This document shows, in pieces, positions 1-11,632 of a DNA stretch of 64,000 nt (its first letter is position 1; each line of letters opens with the position of its first letter). Source of the stretch: Polytrichum commune (taxonomy: Eukaryota > Streptophyta > Polytrichopsida > Polytrichales > Polytrichaceae). Location of the stretch: the NCBI GenBank assembly GCA_950295325.1, contig OX485807.1, positions 22,043,666 to 22,107,665 of the forward strand. Direction: 5' to 3'. Under the pieces are notes generated by a model that did no database searches, was not told the DNA's origin, and saw nothing but the letters and a program-made list of their open reading frames with translations. A program made the position numbers and the translations under genes.

Positions 1-1718
1 TTCCATTTTTTAACTGATCCAAATATCGAAGACAAAGACCTCCTTGGTCCATTGTTTTGAGTGGTTTAAATGCCTTGTGGACTCACAAATAGTTGTTAGG
101 AAGTTTGTTGAAAAGAATCCCCTCCCATCTAGGAAATCCCAACTTTGTAAGGCTAATGCTTGTTAGGTTTTGCTAATGGACCACCACTCAAGAAGGTATT
201 GCCCTCAAGATATGGATAAAGCGAAGGAGTTTGTGCCAAAGTATTAATATCGGGAGATCGCCCAATGCATTCTTAGGTCTCACGATGCTATGCTATTTTT
301 TTAAGTTTCAAGGGGACGAGGTTTACTAAAAAGGGAAAGAAAGGATTATCCTTGCCCCCAAACAATGTCATGGAAATTTTCCAAGAGTCTTGCTCCAACT
401 GTGGGGCACATTGGGAGATCAACTCAACAAGTTCCTAGGTACTCTAGGTAATCTGGGAGTATCCACACAAACCAATTACTTTCGGAATGCAGTTCATCAC
501 ATCTTCACCATATGTCCATGTCCTTAGGTTTCCTCGGGAGTTTCACAAAGGGGGGCTTGGGTTTACACATTTTTAACTTCTTTGGGTTCTTTTTTTCAAT
601 CTATGACTTTTTGATCTATGACCTTGACATCCTAAAATGCTTTGATATTCATCAAGGAAACATGGACCATAAGTTGTATTTGTAAATACTTTCAAGCCTT
701 GTAATTTTATTTTATTTAAAAAAAAGTATTTTTGGGTATACTACCAACAATATTTTGAGATTCCATGAATGAGTGTGTATTAATGTATTTGTTGCTTGTT
801 ATATGTTTTCTTAACACGCATGTTTCCTAATACTAGCGTCGGGATCTCTCCCAGTCTATATTTTGTGCATGATTTTGAGGTTCCTAGCACCCATGTGCGG
901 CCTAAATACCAATCCAATCAAGGCCCTTTAAGTTGATCATTCTCCTTGTCGATGGTCTACTTTGTAGTTGCTCTTTGCCGAAGGTGAAATAGAAGGCCAT
1001 TATGCGTTTAATGGACATGGTAATTTTGGAAGGGATAAGCTGCGAGATCTCAAAGTTTGTCCAAGGTTATGGGAATTTATGTCAGTACTCATACAAAATT
1101 TCCATATCCATGTGTGGTCATGCATGAAAGATGTTGTCCTTCATAATGTGCTTCGACACTTATTTTCATAGAACGTCATTCGTACGTTGGCATTTGTGTG
1201 GAGCATATGTAAGTGCACAAATACAAATGGGTTCATTAGTAGAGACATATCTTTCCTCCTTAAACATGAAGTTTTTCTCTTTAAGCACCACAAAAACATG
1301 TTTGGTTGCAAGGATGGCAACATTTGTTCATTGATGATCAACCTTGTCAACACATTAGGAACAAGGCCTCAAAATGTTGTTATTTTCCCCACACTTGACC
1401 CGGTCCTAGTGTTATAGATAATATCACCACCGCTTGTTATCTCTACATTGAGAAACTTGTACACGCACCAAATGTTCTTGTATATATTGTAAATCATATC
1501 ACAAATGAACAACCCCCAATTTCGCATTACCATAAATGGTTTGGGCCGTTTGTGACCAACAACCACTTGCCAAACTCTATAAAATCTCATAACACATTGA
1601 ATGAGTATTTTCCAATCTCTCTCTATTATTGTTTAATTTGTTTATTTTTTGTCACCACCATGGACTAGAAGGTCTTCTGATCCATCATCTACTTAATTAA
1701 ATTGAGACACTCCAATAA
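1..1718. other. Spacer with no recognised gene
   Basis: AT-rich sequence with only short frames (under 80 codons) on both strands. None of them reads like a known protein, and I see no splice-joined homology. It is probably decayed repeat DNA beside the Copia fossil that follows. Confidence 0.5.
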
Positions 1719-2002
1719 AAAATTTATACTATTGAAGTACAATAAAACTAGACATCAAATTGCACAAGCATATATACACACACAAAGACACATGAACAAT
1801 GCTTGGAGTGAGATGATCATCCTTACCCCTTGCCTTGACCATTATTGCATTTTTCCTCTTTGGTTCATACAATGCATATGGGATATATCAACTCCCATTT
1901 TTCCACAACTAAATGTATTTATACATAGCTTATTCACTCTTAATTATCTAACATGCACTATCATGTGACTATGAGCAACCTAATGCCCTACCTTCAACAT
2001 TT
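1719..2002 (-). repeat. LTR-like direct repeat, distal copy
   Basis: Matches 5463-5732 in the same orientation, including the shared run ACCCCTTGCCTTG and the shared end CTACCTTCAACA. It lies on the pol side of the Copia fossil, where the 3' LTR of a minus-strand element would sit. The outer edge is approximate. Confidence 0.6.
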
Positions 2003-4079
2003 TCACTTTGCGAGTATTAAAATTATTTCAATTTTATTACCCTTGATAGTGATTGTTGTCTATCATTCTTAAACACCATATTTTCAAATGACAAGCTTTC
2101 ATACAACTTCAAATTATCAATAAAATAAGTTCAATTTCCCCTTTCTATAACATGTTGGTGCAATATGTGGTTCTTCCACCATTTTCCAAATACATTTCGC
2201 ACCCTTGTGAGTTATCTTTGCTCTTCTAGAGGTTGCCCCTCCCCAACAACACCTCAACTTCATTGCATTCCACCATTACAATTGTTTTGGGGTGGAGGTG
2301 TTGACGAACACCCTTTGTTTGTTGGTTCTCCTCTTGGTGTTTAGATCGCAACTAAAATATCTCTCACTTGCTTCTCATGCACCTCAATATCTTCACCAAG
2401 ATCAAACATATGTAATTTGGAAGATTCAACCACCCCAACCACCATAGGAGCCTCATTTCTCCCACTTGGACGCATTCCCAAATCACTCGCATTACTCATA
2501 CTATCATCTATGAACACAACATCTTTCATGCCCCCAAACACGTGCAAACGTGTTATATGTAATGGTTTATTTACTCGCCTTCCCTTATAGTTGGGAAATG
2601 CCACCCTAAGTTGTTGTCCTTAAATGCATGTTTCACGAATCGATGAAGATGTGGTACGAAAAATATTGCTAAAATTTATGCCACTTACCACACTTTGAAG
2701 TGCATGAACATGCTTCATATTCCAATGTCCAAGCCGATAATTCTCACACTGAAGTGTACCATTTTTTCCTTCATGATTGTGCCAAATGGGTTGCATCCCC
2801 TCCGTGTATTTTGTATAAATTGTATAAATTACCATTATGTAGTCCCATAGTAATCACCTCTTCATCCGGACCTTTCATAACGCATTTTTTTAGGTTGAAT
2901 TGTACTTTCAACCCATTTGACAAAAACTTGCTAACCGGGAGTAAATTTGCTTGCAACTTGGGCATGTGAAGGGCATCTTTGATATGAACTCTTCTGATTT
3001 TACCTCTCACCATCACATCAACTATAATGGAACCCAATTTGACTGCTTTCACAACGTTGTCACCCTCCAAATACACATTGCATGAAGCAATTACCTCATA
3101 TGTATCAAATGCTGCTCTACGGGAAGTCCTATGGTTTGATGCTCCCAAATCCATGATCCACTTATACATTGCATTTGAATATGCTTTATGTTGCGTTGAG
3201 AATGCATAATCATCATTTTTGGTGTTGTTTGCATTTTCTTGATCGTTGTTGTTTGCTTTGTAGCAAAAATGTACAATGTGTCCCGATTTTCTACAATGGT
3301 AGCACATCTTGATGTCTTTATGTCAAGATGGATTGTCCGTTTTGCCTCGACGTAATACCATTGCGACATCATCACCTTCACGTGCATTTGCCTCTCTCAT
3401 CGTCATCTCAAACATCAAACGTGCCGTCATTTATTCCATAATCAATTCCTTTTATTGACGTCATCTTCAAGGCCGTAATCGAGTATTTGTAGGAGGGTGA
3501 CAAACTCTCAAGCAAAGTCGTGTAAACATATTTGTTTCTCTTAGGCTCCTCCAAGCAAAGGAGTTGATCCGCAAGTGCCTTGACCTTGTTGATATGGTCC
3601 AACAAGTCATCACCTTCTTGCATCTTGTACTTGAAGAACTCGTGGCAAACAAAAAGAATGTTGGACAAATTTCTCATCTCATGGATGTTACAAATGGTTT
3701 TCCATGCCTCCGCTGGTCTTTTGCAACTTGTAATATGCACGAGTTGGTTGTCTGCCAAATAGAGTATAATGATGGACATTGTATTCTTTATATGCCTTTG
3801 GTACTCTTCTTTCACTTTCAAATTAATATTGGGAGGTGAAGTTCCCTTAGATTTGTTCATAATGTCCCAAAGATCCATAAAAACAACCCCATCTTCAATT
3901 TGAATTTTCAAAGATTGAAGTTCTTTTCATTGAATTTGTCAATGGCTCCCACACCATCACCCTCAAATGATGTCATGTTACACTCAAAGATTGGAAATGA
4001 TTTATAATCACTTAATCAACGTCTTCTTAGTGATTACATGACTTACAAACCTCAGCTAATCCCTTCTAAAGTTAAACAA

Positions 4080-5260
4080 ACCCTTCTTGGATTCAAATGT
4101 ATCCTTCAATCTCAATGTACAAAATCATTTTTTTCTCTCTCTAAAGTGTGTTTTTCACCTCAATCCTATTCAAATCATACATTTTTTCTTTGAAATTGAC
4201 CCTTGAATCCTAAATCCACTCAAATAAACATTTTTGTTCTCAAATGTGCCTTTGCACCTGTGATCCACTCAAAGTCATATCATTTTCAATTTAGATGAAC
4301 CCTCTTGCTTTCAAATATGCCTTTGTACCCTAAATACTCTCAAATCAAGCCTTCTACAATTGTAATGTGCATTTCACCCCCACACCACTCAAATCAAGCC
4401 TTTTAGAACTCAAATGTGCATTTCAACCTTCAATTCACTCAAAACAATCTATTTCTCGATTCAAATGAGCCTTTGTGTTCCCAATATACTCAAATTGAAC
4501 CCTCTTCAACTTAATGTACCATTGCACCCCCAAACCACACAAAACAAACATTCTTCAACTCAAATGCGTCTTTGTGTTCCAAATACATTCATATCAGACC
4601 CTCTACAACTCAAATGTGCCTTTGTACTCCAAATGCACTCAAATGAGGTTTTCTTCAACTCATATGTGCCATTGAATCCTCAAACCACTAAGAACAAAGC
4701 CTTCTTCAAAGCAATTGCGTTTTTGCATCCTCAAACCACTAAAAAACAAACCTTCTTCAATTCAAATGCGTTTTTGCGCCCTCAATATACTCAAATATTA
4801 TTATTCAACCCCAAATATGTTTTTTTCCTCCCAATACACTCACATTAAAGCCTCTTCAACTCAAATGTGCCTTTGCACTCTCAATAAACTCAAATGACCT
4901 TCAATACTCTAAAATGTGCCCAATTGCATTCAACAAACTCAAATAAGGTCCCCTTCAACTCAAATCACCTTAAAACTCTCAAATGTATACAACTTGCACT
5001 CAACACCCTCAAAACATGTCCTCTTATCTTCAAATGACCCTAATAAGCTCAAATGTGCATGGTTGCATCCAACACCCTCAAATCAAGTCATTTTCAACTC
5101 AAATGTGCACAATTACACTCCACAACCTCAAATCATACCTTTGTCAACTCAAATGACCTTCAATACACTAAAACAATACACTAAAACAATGCACAAATGC
5201 ACTCAACCAACTCAAATCAATACTCAAATGTATCAAACATGCATGCAAGCAATAAAAACA
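4080..5260. repeat. Degenerate minisatellite, about 50-bp unit
   Basis: More than twenty imperfect units of roughly 50 bp run head to tail. Each is built around CTTCAACTCAAATGTGCC, followed by TTTGCACCC and then ACTCAAA. Clean examples start near 4551, 4602, 4653, 4701 and 4753. The array lies between the Gag-like region and the 5' LTR-like repeat of the Copia fossil. The plus-strand open frames here (about 4.4-5.4 kb) come from the stop-poor repeat unit, not from a gene. Confidence 0.85.
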
Positions 5261-5462
5261 TTCAAATCGACACTTACGACCTCCTCAAATGCTCCAATCT
5301 CCAAACCTATGAGCAACAACGAATGTCCCATATGTGTTTCAATGCACCTCCAACATGAAAGACCCCAAAAACTCCTCTGAGCACTAAAACCTCTCAAGAT
5401 CCACTCCCTAACCAACTAGCAATGAAATATCTAACTCTAAAATTTGCATGAGTGGGCCCATA

Positions 5463-5732
5463 ATTTATTGAAACACAATAGAACTAGAGATCAAATTGTA
5501 CAAGCATATACACATACACCAAAGCATATGAACAATGCTTCGAATGAGATGGTCACCCTTACCCCTTGCCTTGCCCTTTATTGCATTTTTCCTCCTTGGT
5601 CCATACAACAATACATATGGGATATCTCAACTCCTACAAAGCATATGGGTTTATTCAAACCTTATTCAATCTTAATTATCTAACAAACATTATCCTATGA
5701 CTACAAGCAACCTAATGCTCTACCTTCAACAT
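5463..5732 (-). repeat. LTR-like direct repeat, proximal copy
   Basis: Partner of the repeat at 1719-2002. On the minus strand it begins TGTTGAAGG. It sits upstream of the Gag-like region of the Copia fossil. I did not find a primer-binding site beside it, so the inner boundary is uncertain. Confidence 0.6.
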
Positions 5733-7483
5733 ATGTATCAAATGTTTGTGATTGTGGTACTATCAAGTACCACGTTTTTGAAACCCATGAGATCTACAAG
5801 GAGATTTGAAGAGAAGCACATGGACTTGTGACCCACGAAGCTATTGAAGTATAATTCCTATGTTGTTTACCACCTAAGGCAAATCATTGTAGTTGATTCT
5901 TCCCCGCTAGAATGCAAGAGGTTGTGTGTTAGATGATGTCTACAACTTTCAGGAGGTAGTATGACTTTTCCTTTAGTAGTAGTAATAGTAGCAATATTAC
6001 TACTGGTAGTTATTTTTTATTTAAAAAATATATTGGCTCTGTTATTATATTGATACAAGCTCACATCTTTAGTTTTTTTATTTTTTCGCATGTTCGACCA
6101 CCTCATTTCCTTCTAAGTTCTCATTTATTTCCCACACCTCAAGGCTTTGCCCAGACATAAACTAGCCAACTAACTTATGTCACTAATGACTATCAAGACA
6201 CTCGGAACTCTCCCGGTCCTCTATTTCTTCTACAAAGAAGACATGAAATTCGTGAGGAGGCTTTACAAATGATGGTTGATTCAAGATTATTTAACCACTT
6301 GGAGCCCTCCCAATATTATGTTGATATAGTAGAAGCATATAATATAAGATTTATGTATATTTATGGACTATAGTTTATTTCTTGATTTACTACGCATTGT
6401 TTGATGCAATGCACAACTCGTGTTTGAGATTTTATGAATAAAGTTGTATTTCTCAAATCCCATTTTTACTCTCCACATGTGCTTCATTTTATATTTTTTT
6501 GTAGAGTGTATTTTATTTCCAGGGGTATAGTTGAGGAGACCTCTCGATGCACTTGTAGATTAAACTTGTTATCATAATCTATTGTGAAATTTGTAGTATA
6601 CTTGACTACGTCTCTTCTTGTATTAATACTTGTTCTTTTACTTGATGCCAAAAATAATTTGGGCATTGGGAGTGCCCCCAGTCTCATTATTGTTTACTAT
6701 AATGTTTTAGGACTTTTATAATCAATTTCCTAAATAAAATTTTAAATAATAATCATCATTTAATTAAAATAAATATTTACACTCCTTAATTGTCTATATC
6801 TAGTTAAATACTTGTTGTAATGGTAATCCAATAATCCAAATTTAAACTCCAATCATTATAGAGATGTATGCATTCATAATTTTCTTTCTTTCTTTCTAAT
6901 ATACTGATAATCTACATGAAAAATTTGAGAACAAAAACATTATTGAATTAATTCAAAAAAAATCAATGAACTCGATAGTGCCATATTGAATTCTAAATAT
7001 ATCATGATTAAATGCAAGTTGACAATCTAGGAGCAACACATCCATTATATAAAGTAAAATGCAATCTTTCTTTTCAATGGCTACCTACATGCATGGGGAG
7101 TGCACTTAGTGGTAAAAGTTAGGTATAACGTGTGTGCGTCACCTACAAATTAATACCCCTATATATGGTTTTATTTCATTAAAAAAATGACACACACACA
7201 CATACATACATACACACAACAACAACAAAGAAAATCCTAATGTATGTGTGCATGTTCAAAGTAAATTAAAAAAATAAAAGCCTAACATACATATACAATG
7301 AAAAACATGGTCTAAAAAATAAATCTGGATTTTTTTTCACTTTAAAAGTATTTATTTATCGTTGATGAAATCATTAAACAAATTTTCATCCATAAGATGT
7401 AACTCCTACAAGGTTTTTTCCTACTACAAAAGTTATTGTAGCTAGTGCAATTATAGTTTCTAAGTCTATTATGATATAATCTG
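5733..7483. other. Spacer with no recognised gene
   Basis: AT-rich. It contains a short (GTA/TAG)n stretch near 5970-6010 and a CA-rich simple repeat near 7190-7225. A 67-codon minus-strand frame at 6484-6687 resembles nothing I know. Confidence 0.5.
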
Positions 7484-8272
7484 TCAAGTCATAAGTCCAT
7501 AGTGATTCATGATCTTTTGGTACCAATACAATCCAATCTCCATATGAGATGATTGATCCAACAAATCAACTGGTTCTTTATATTCAATCCACTTATTAGC
7601 AATTTTTCTACGCAGTCTATAAACCCTTCTTAAATACCAAGTTTTAGTGATCAATACTTTTGATTTGTTTGGCCTTCCTTTATTAAAAAAGTTTAGTTGT
7701 TGCCTCAGTGACAAAAACCACAGCTCAATCATATGCCAATTTCAGACTGAAATCATTATCACCAACTCTTGATGTTTTCTTCTTAGACTTGGTATATAAC
7801 ATACCAAACTTAGTTCTAGTAAACCTATCCTTGGACAATGTGGGGTTGTCATTTAATTGACTAACCAAGGTACTTTTAAAGATCTTGGAACCATCAACAA
7901 CAACAAATGGCATCACATAATATTCCAAAGGAATTTCTTCATGCTCATCAAACATACTATCCAAGACATGTCTTAATTCAAATTTCAAAATGGATGCATT
8001 AGTACCTGGTTCTTCATGGATGTCAACATTCTCTGATGTACAATTTGAACTTGTAGCACTTGCATCGTTTTGGGCTGAATCAAAATGATCACTGGAATGA
8101 TGAAATTCACAAGTGTCCTCCTCTTCCTTGTCCTTGGACAATTTAGCTTCCATTTGCCTCTCTGCACCCAAAGAGCTATCCACCAACACCCATGTTCAAT
8201 TTCAGTCGGTCTCAAACCTAGAGTTGCACATGTAGCTTGAGCTTTAGCAAAGCCTTCATGTAAGGTTGCCAC
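7484..8272 (-). other. Unrecognised minus-strand coding remnant
   Basis: Three successive minus-strand frames (about 8272-7985, 8189-7725 and 7732-7484) have protein-like composition and overlap end to end. The middle one (154 codons) has an acidic, serine-rich first half and a second half with runs such as DGSKIFKSTLVSQLN and TLSKDRFTRTKFG. The last is rich in basic and aromatic residues (KTWYLRRVYRLRRK). None of the long frames begins with ATG. I do not recognise the family. It could be a transposon-borne protein or a decayed host gene, and no function is assigned. Confidence 0.35.
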
Positions 8273-9808
8273 TAGATGTTTTTTAGTTCCAATACTAAAA
8301 TAATCCTATGTGTGAATAAAAATGGGCTATGTATATTTACAAAATTGACCAAAGTAATACCCTAAGCTCTATTTTGTAAACCTACCCCATAATTTAATAC
8401 CCCTTGTGTTCACTCACGTGCTTCCATACGGGATATTGTAATGCACCCCCGGGCCTACATGCACCTACATGATTGTCACCAACTACACAAATTGTTGGAA
8501 CTCAAATGATAAAGAAAGAACATGAATGTCCCTAGTGTATCATAAATATCTTGGAACTCTCACATCAAAATTGCAAACACAAACACAAATCGCACATTTC
8601 AAGCAATACAACATGATTGCATAATTTGTCATGTGTAAAATAGCTTCAAAGTTTGTAATAATGCTTAGACATCTCTATTCAAAACATATGATTATTCGTC
8701 TTGTACCAAGCCATGATATGTTGACAATTATGAAGAAATGATGGGCATGACAACATCGTGCATGGTAGATTATACAAAAATTACCCAAAGACTACAATAT
8801 TACTTACAACCACCTTTTGTGATTATGATGGGCGAGGCCAAAATCGTGCCTTGTGAGGACCAAGGCTTCGCCAATCCAAAGTAATCCAATCCAATCGAGC
8901 CCCTAGGTGTATAAATGCTACCAAAATGGCTCTTGAAAGGGTGACATAATCAACTATGGAAGGTGATGTCATTGTCAACGCCTCTTTCTTCTTTCCTTGA
9001 GCCTTTGGATTACATGTAATAATTTGGCAAAGAAAGACCTGTCACAATTATTCCACCCACTTCAATAAACTTCACGCTAAACAAATTGTATCACACAAAT
9101 GCCTCAAATATAGTTGTTGAATCCAAATCATTTGTGAACAATGATTTTGCCGCATCTCGTTGTGTTTGATATCATGGTAACCTCTATGTCATTATGCACC
9201 TCTATGTAAATGTCCATCTAGAACAAACTATAATAACTTCCTTCACGAGGAATTTAAGAAATTTGGCATAAGTTATAATGTACAATTATTGAATGGCTCC
9301 ACATATTGGAAACTCTTAGAAGTCGAGTTTACGTTTCTCCCACCAAACTAAAGTCACTTCAAAATCAATGATATTTTGCCATAATTTGAGGGTATCATTG
9401 GAACCCTCACTTCCTCTTGTGGGTGGCACAAAGAGTAGTCTTCATCTTGTTTTGTGTGGTTTGTGCTCATGGGATTTTTGTATGATGTTGACTTCAATGT
9501 AGAATTTAAAAAAGGAAAAGTCGAAGTCAAAGATATTCTACAATGAAGCCAATGGCCATTCAATGATGGTTGGCGAAGCATTTAGGTAGCCATATCCATT
9601 GTGTTGAACTTTGAATATGTGAAAAATGTACGATTTTAGTTTATCTCAAGCACATGTATCCAAAACTTAGTTCATTTAACAAATTTTGGATGTTATACAT
9701 TCATCAAGTGTAAAGTAATTCAATTAAATACTACATTTTAAATACTACATTGGTTTGAATGCTTCTACACAATTAGGGTGACAAAAATATACTGTGTGAT
9801 ATAAGGCA
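8273..9808. other. Spacer with no recognised gene
   Basis: No frame over 80 codons and no recognisable domain. I see nothing structured here. Confidence 0.5.
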
Positions 9809-10396
9809 ATGATGAACATCGAAATTGGAGAGTACTTTTCATTCTTTGGCTTTCTTCCTGAAAGGTCGATCATAGTGGTTAGACTAAGCGTTTTTGCTAG
9901 TTTTCTATTCCTAATTGGATACAAGGCGATGCATTATCACTTGTAACCCAAACCCTAAATCATGGATTGACCACTATTGATTGACACCCAATGGACATAT
10001 GTCACCTTGCCACTGGTTAAAGTAGACACCCAACATCCATCTCAGCGACTATGGCATGGCTCCTTGCATCCATCACCTAACTTGCAGAACATTGACATCA
10101 TTGCAATATGTGGTGTAAGAAAAGGATGAGCATTGGAATTGGAGAAAAATTTTCGTGTCTTTGGCTTCCTTCTTGAAAAGGTGATCATAGTCATCATAGG
10201 AGATGATTCTACTGCCATATTTATTCTTAATTGGATACGAGGAAACACATTATTGATTGTAATGAATGACCTGGCATATAATTGACCACTAGATGATTGA
10301 ATGGACACACGTGTCGCATTCCCATTGGAACATCAGGCACCCAGTATCCACCTCGGCACCGCAAGGTTCCTTGCATCCATTACCTAGTTTTGTGAT
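9809..10396. repeat. Imperfect tandem duplication, two units of about 270 bp
   Basis: Units at about 9809-10082 and 10124-10396 align along their length (about 75% by eye). Both carry GATGA-CAT/ATT-G-AATTGGAGA, then TTTGGCTT, then CTTAATTGGATAC or close variants, and end near CTCCTTGCATCCAT or TTCCTTGCATCCAT. There is no coding potential. The second unit ends in the target-site duplication of the small LINE tail that follows. Confidence 0.7.
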
Positions 10397-10485
10397 GTGG
10401 CCATCGGGTTCATTGGCATTACGAACGGACACTTTATTCACGCCGGCCCCTTGCTAAAAAGGGACCGGAGTTTCTATCTATCTAT
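10397..10485 (+). mobile_element. 5'-truncated LINE tail (copy 3)
   Basis: This 89-bp piece carries the same 3' end as the large LINE at 35.9-41.5 kb: GGACACTTTATTCACGCC, then a GC-rich hairpin (CCGGCCCCTT-loop-AAGGGACCGG, one mismatch), then a (TCTA)n tail. It is flanked by direct repeats CTAGTTTTGTGAT (10384-10396) and CTAGTTCTGTGAT (10486-10498), 12 of 13 identical. This is the signature of a target-primed LINE insertion truncated almost to its 3' terminus. A SINE borrowing the LINE tail is a less likely reading. Confidence 0.8.
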
Positions 10486-10498
10486 CTAGTTCTGTGAT

Positions 10499-11200
10499 CA
10501 TTGCCTTGGCAGTAATAAGTGCTTCATCTGCATGCGGTCACGCCATTGATGTTGCCGCTGCAGTGGTAGGGTAACTTATATAGTTTAGGAACTGGCCATC
10601 ACGCTAAATAGTACACTGAACTTAAATCTTCTTCTGTACCTCTGCAATGAAGCTGCACATCTTGGAGTTGCATTCTTTGGAAGCACGGTCAGAGCTGTGG
10701 CTTGGGGCTGGATGAATGAGGTGGAAAATAGCGCAGGAATTAGAGAATTTTGTTGTGTTTGTCGATTTCTTATGTGCTACAGCCTGAGAGGAATTGAACT
10801 CGGTGCAGCTTTTGTGGACGTTAGATGCATCGGGTTTGGAGGAAAGGAGGGAAGGAAGGAGCCAATCGGTTTGAGGTAGGAAGAAGGAAGGGTCCTTGTT
10901 GTTGTTGTTAAGCAGCATTTCAAGTAGAGGAAGTCTTCCTTCACGGTCGCTATTTGCAATAAAAACTCGCCTTACCCTAAATTTGTTTTGCCGATTTTTT
11001 TAGCAAATTACAAACCTTGCAAGTACTGTAAATCCCGAAAGTGGGAAGAGAGACTCACCGAGAGTGATAGAACTGAAATTATCTCTATGCTTTTTCTTCT
11101 TCTTTTTACAGTATATAGCTTTCCGGAATAAATTAAATTTTGTGAATTAAATTTTGTAATATTGTAATATTGTAATATTGTAATTTTAAGTTTGTGATTC
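10499..11200. other. Upstream flank of the epoxide hydrolase gene, no firm gene
   Basis: A minus-strand frame starting with ATG at 10918 and running to 10622 (98 codons, Asn/Ser/Pro-rich) is open but unlike any family I know, so I do not call it a gene. A short (ATATTGTA)n-like repeat lies near 11150-11183. Confidence 0.4.
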
Positions 11201-11214
11201 AAGTTTTAGGATTT

Positions 11215-11495
11215 AATTTCTCAACACCCTGCTGGAGATTTCTCTGTTTGCGATTCCGGGTTCTTACACACACTTCGAGTCACACTCTTGGTTCTTGTTT
11301 CTTTCTCGACAGTAGAGCTTAAAATTCTCTTTTTACACTTCCTCTCCTTTTATACAGCTTGTCCTGGATCCTAATCCCATCCTGTGATTATGAGCAACTG
11401 AAGAAGAAGCTCGTAGAATTTTGAAAGCGAAAGTGTACGAAACCTACTTCTTCCAGGTTTTTGAATATAATTTCTCAACACCCTGCTGGAGATTG
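11215..11495 (+). repeat. 26-bp direct repeat in the leader/promoter of the epoxide hydrolase gene
   Basis: The string AATTTCTCAACACCCTGCTG and its next six bases occur twice without mismatch, near 11215-11240 and near 11469-11494, about 254 bp apart. Both copies lie upstream of the start codon at 11633. They may be a local duplication or paired regulatory sites; the sequence does not decide. Confidence 0.75.
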
Positions 11496-11632
11496 TCATT
11501 TGCTCCAAGAAATTGCAAGGCGTAGGTAGTCAAGTCACTCTTGTTTTTTCTGGATTTGGCCGTTGTTGATTCCGAGTCTACGAACAACACCAACAAGGGT
11601 GTAACCATAGAATAGAATTGAGTATTGGAGGC

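Larger units (their letters stand above)
1719..5732 (-). mobile_element. Ty1/Copia LTR retrotransposon fossil (broken)
   Basis: This is a minus-strand Copia relic. The parts recognised, in element order, are a Gag region of the UBN2 type (about 3.4-3.9 kb), a zinc knuckle of the CxxCxxxGH type followed by an aspartic protease region (about 2.8-3.3 kb), and a further pol-like stretch (about 2.3-2.6 kb). The rest of pol is not seen. A direct repeat of about 280 bp at each end (about 1719-2002 and 5463-5732) is placed like a pair of LTRs; on the minus strand it opens with TGTTGAAGG, as Copia LTRs often do. The two repeats look roughly 85-90% alike by eye in their best stretch, so the insertion is old. 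The element is broken in several places and is not a working copy. A 50-bp minisatellite occupies its leader side. Confidence 0.75.

Noticed and set aside
4080-5260. CRISPR-like array
   Set aside because: Units are contiguous and degenerate, with no constant repeat separated by unique spacers, and the DNA is eukaryotic.
4414-5380. Plus-strand frames of 144-154 codons rich in Gln, Thr and Pro
   Set aside because: They follow the 50-bp minisatellite unit and cross into its flank; composition is dictated by the repeat.
10622-10918. 98-codon minus-strand frame upstream of the epoxide hydrolase
   Set aside because: It begins with ATG but is low-complexity (Asn/Ser/Pro-rich) and unlike any family known to me; too weak to call a gene.
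11618-11632. Upstream start of the epoxide hydrolase frame
   Set aside because: The codon there is TTG; the first ATG in frame is at 11633, which also gives a normal N-terminus.
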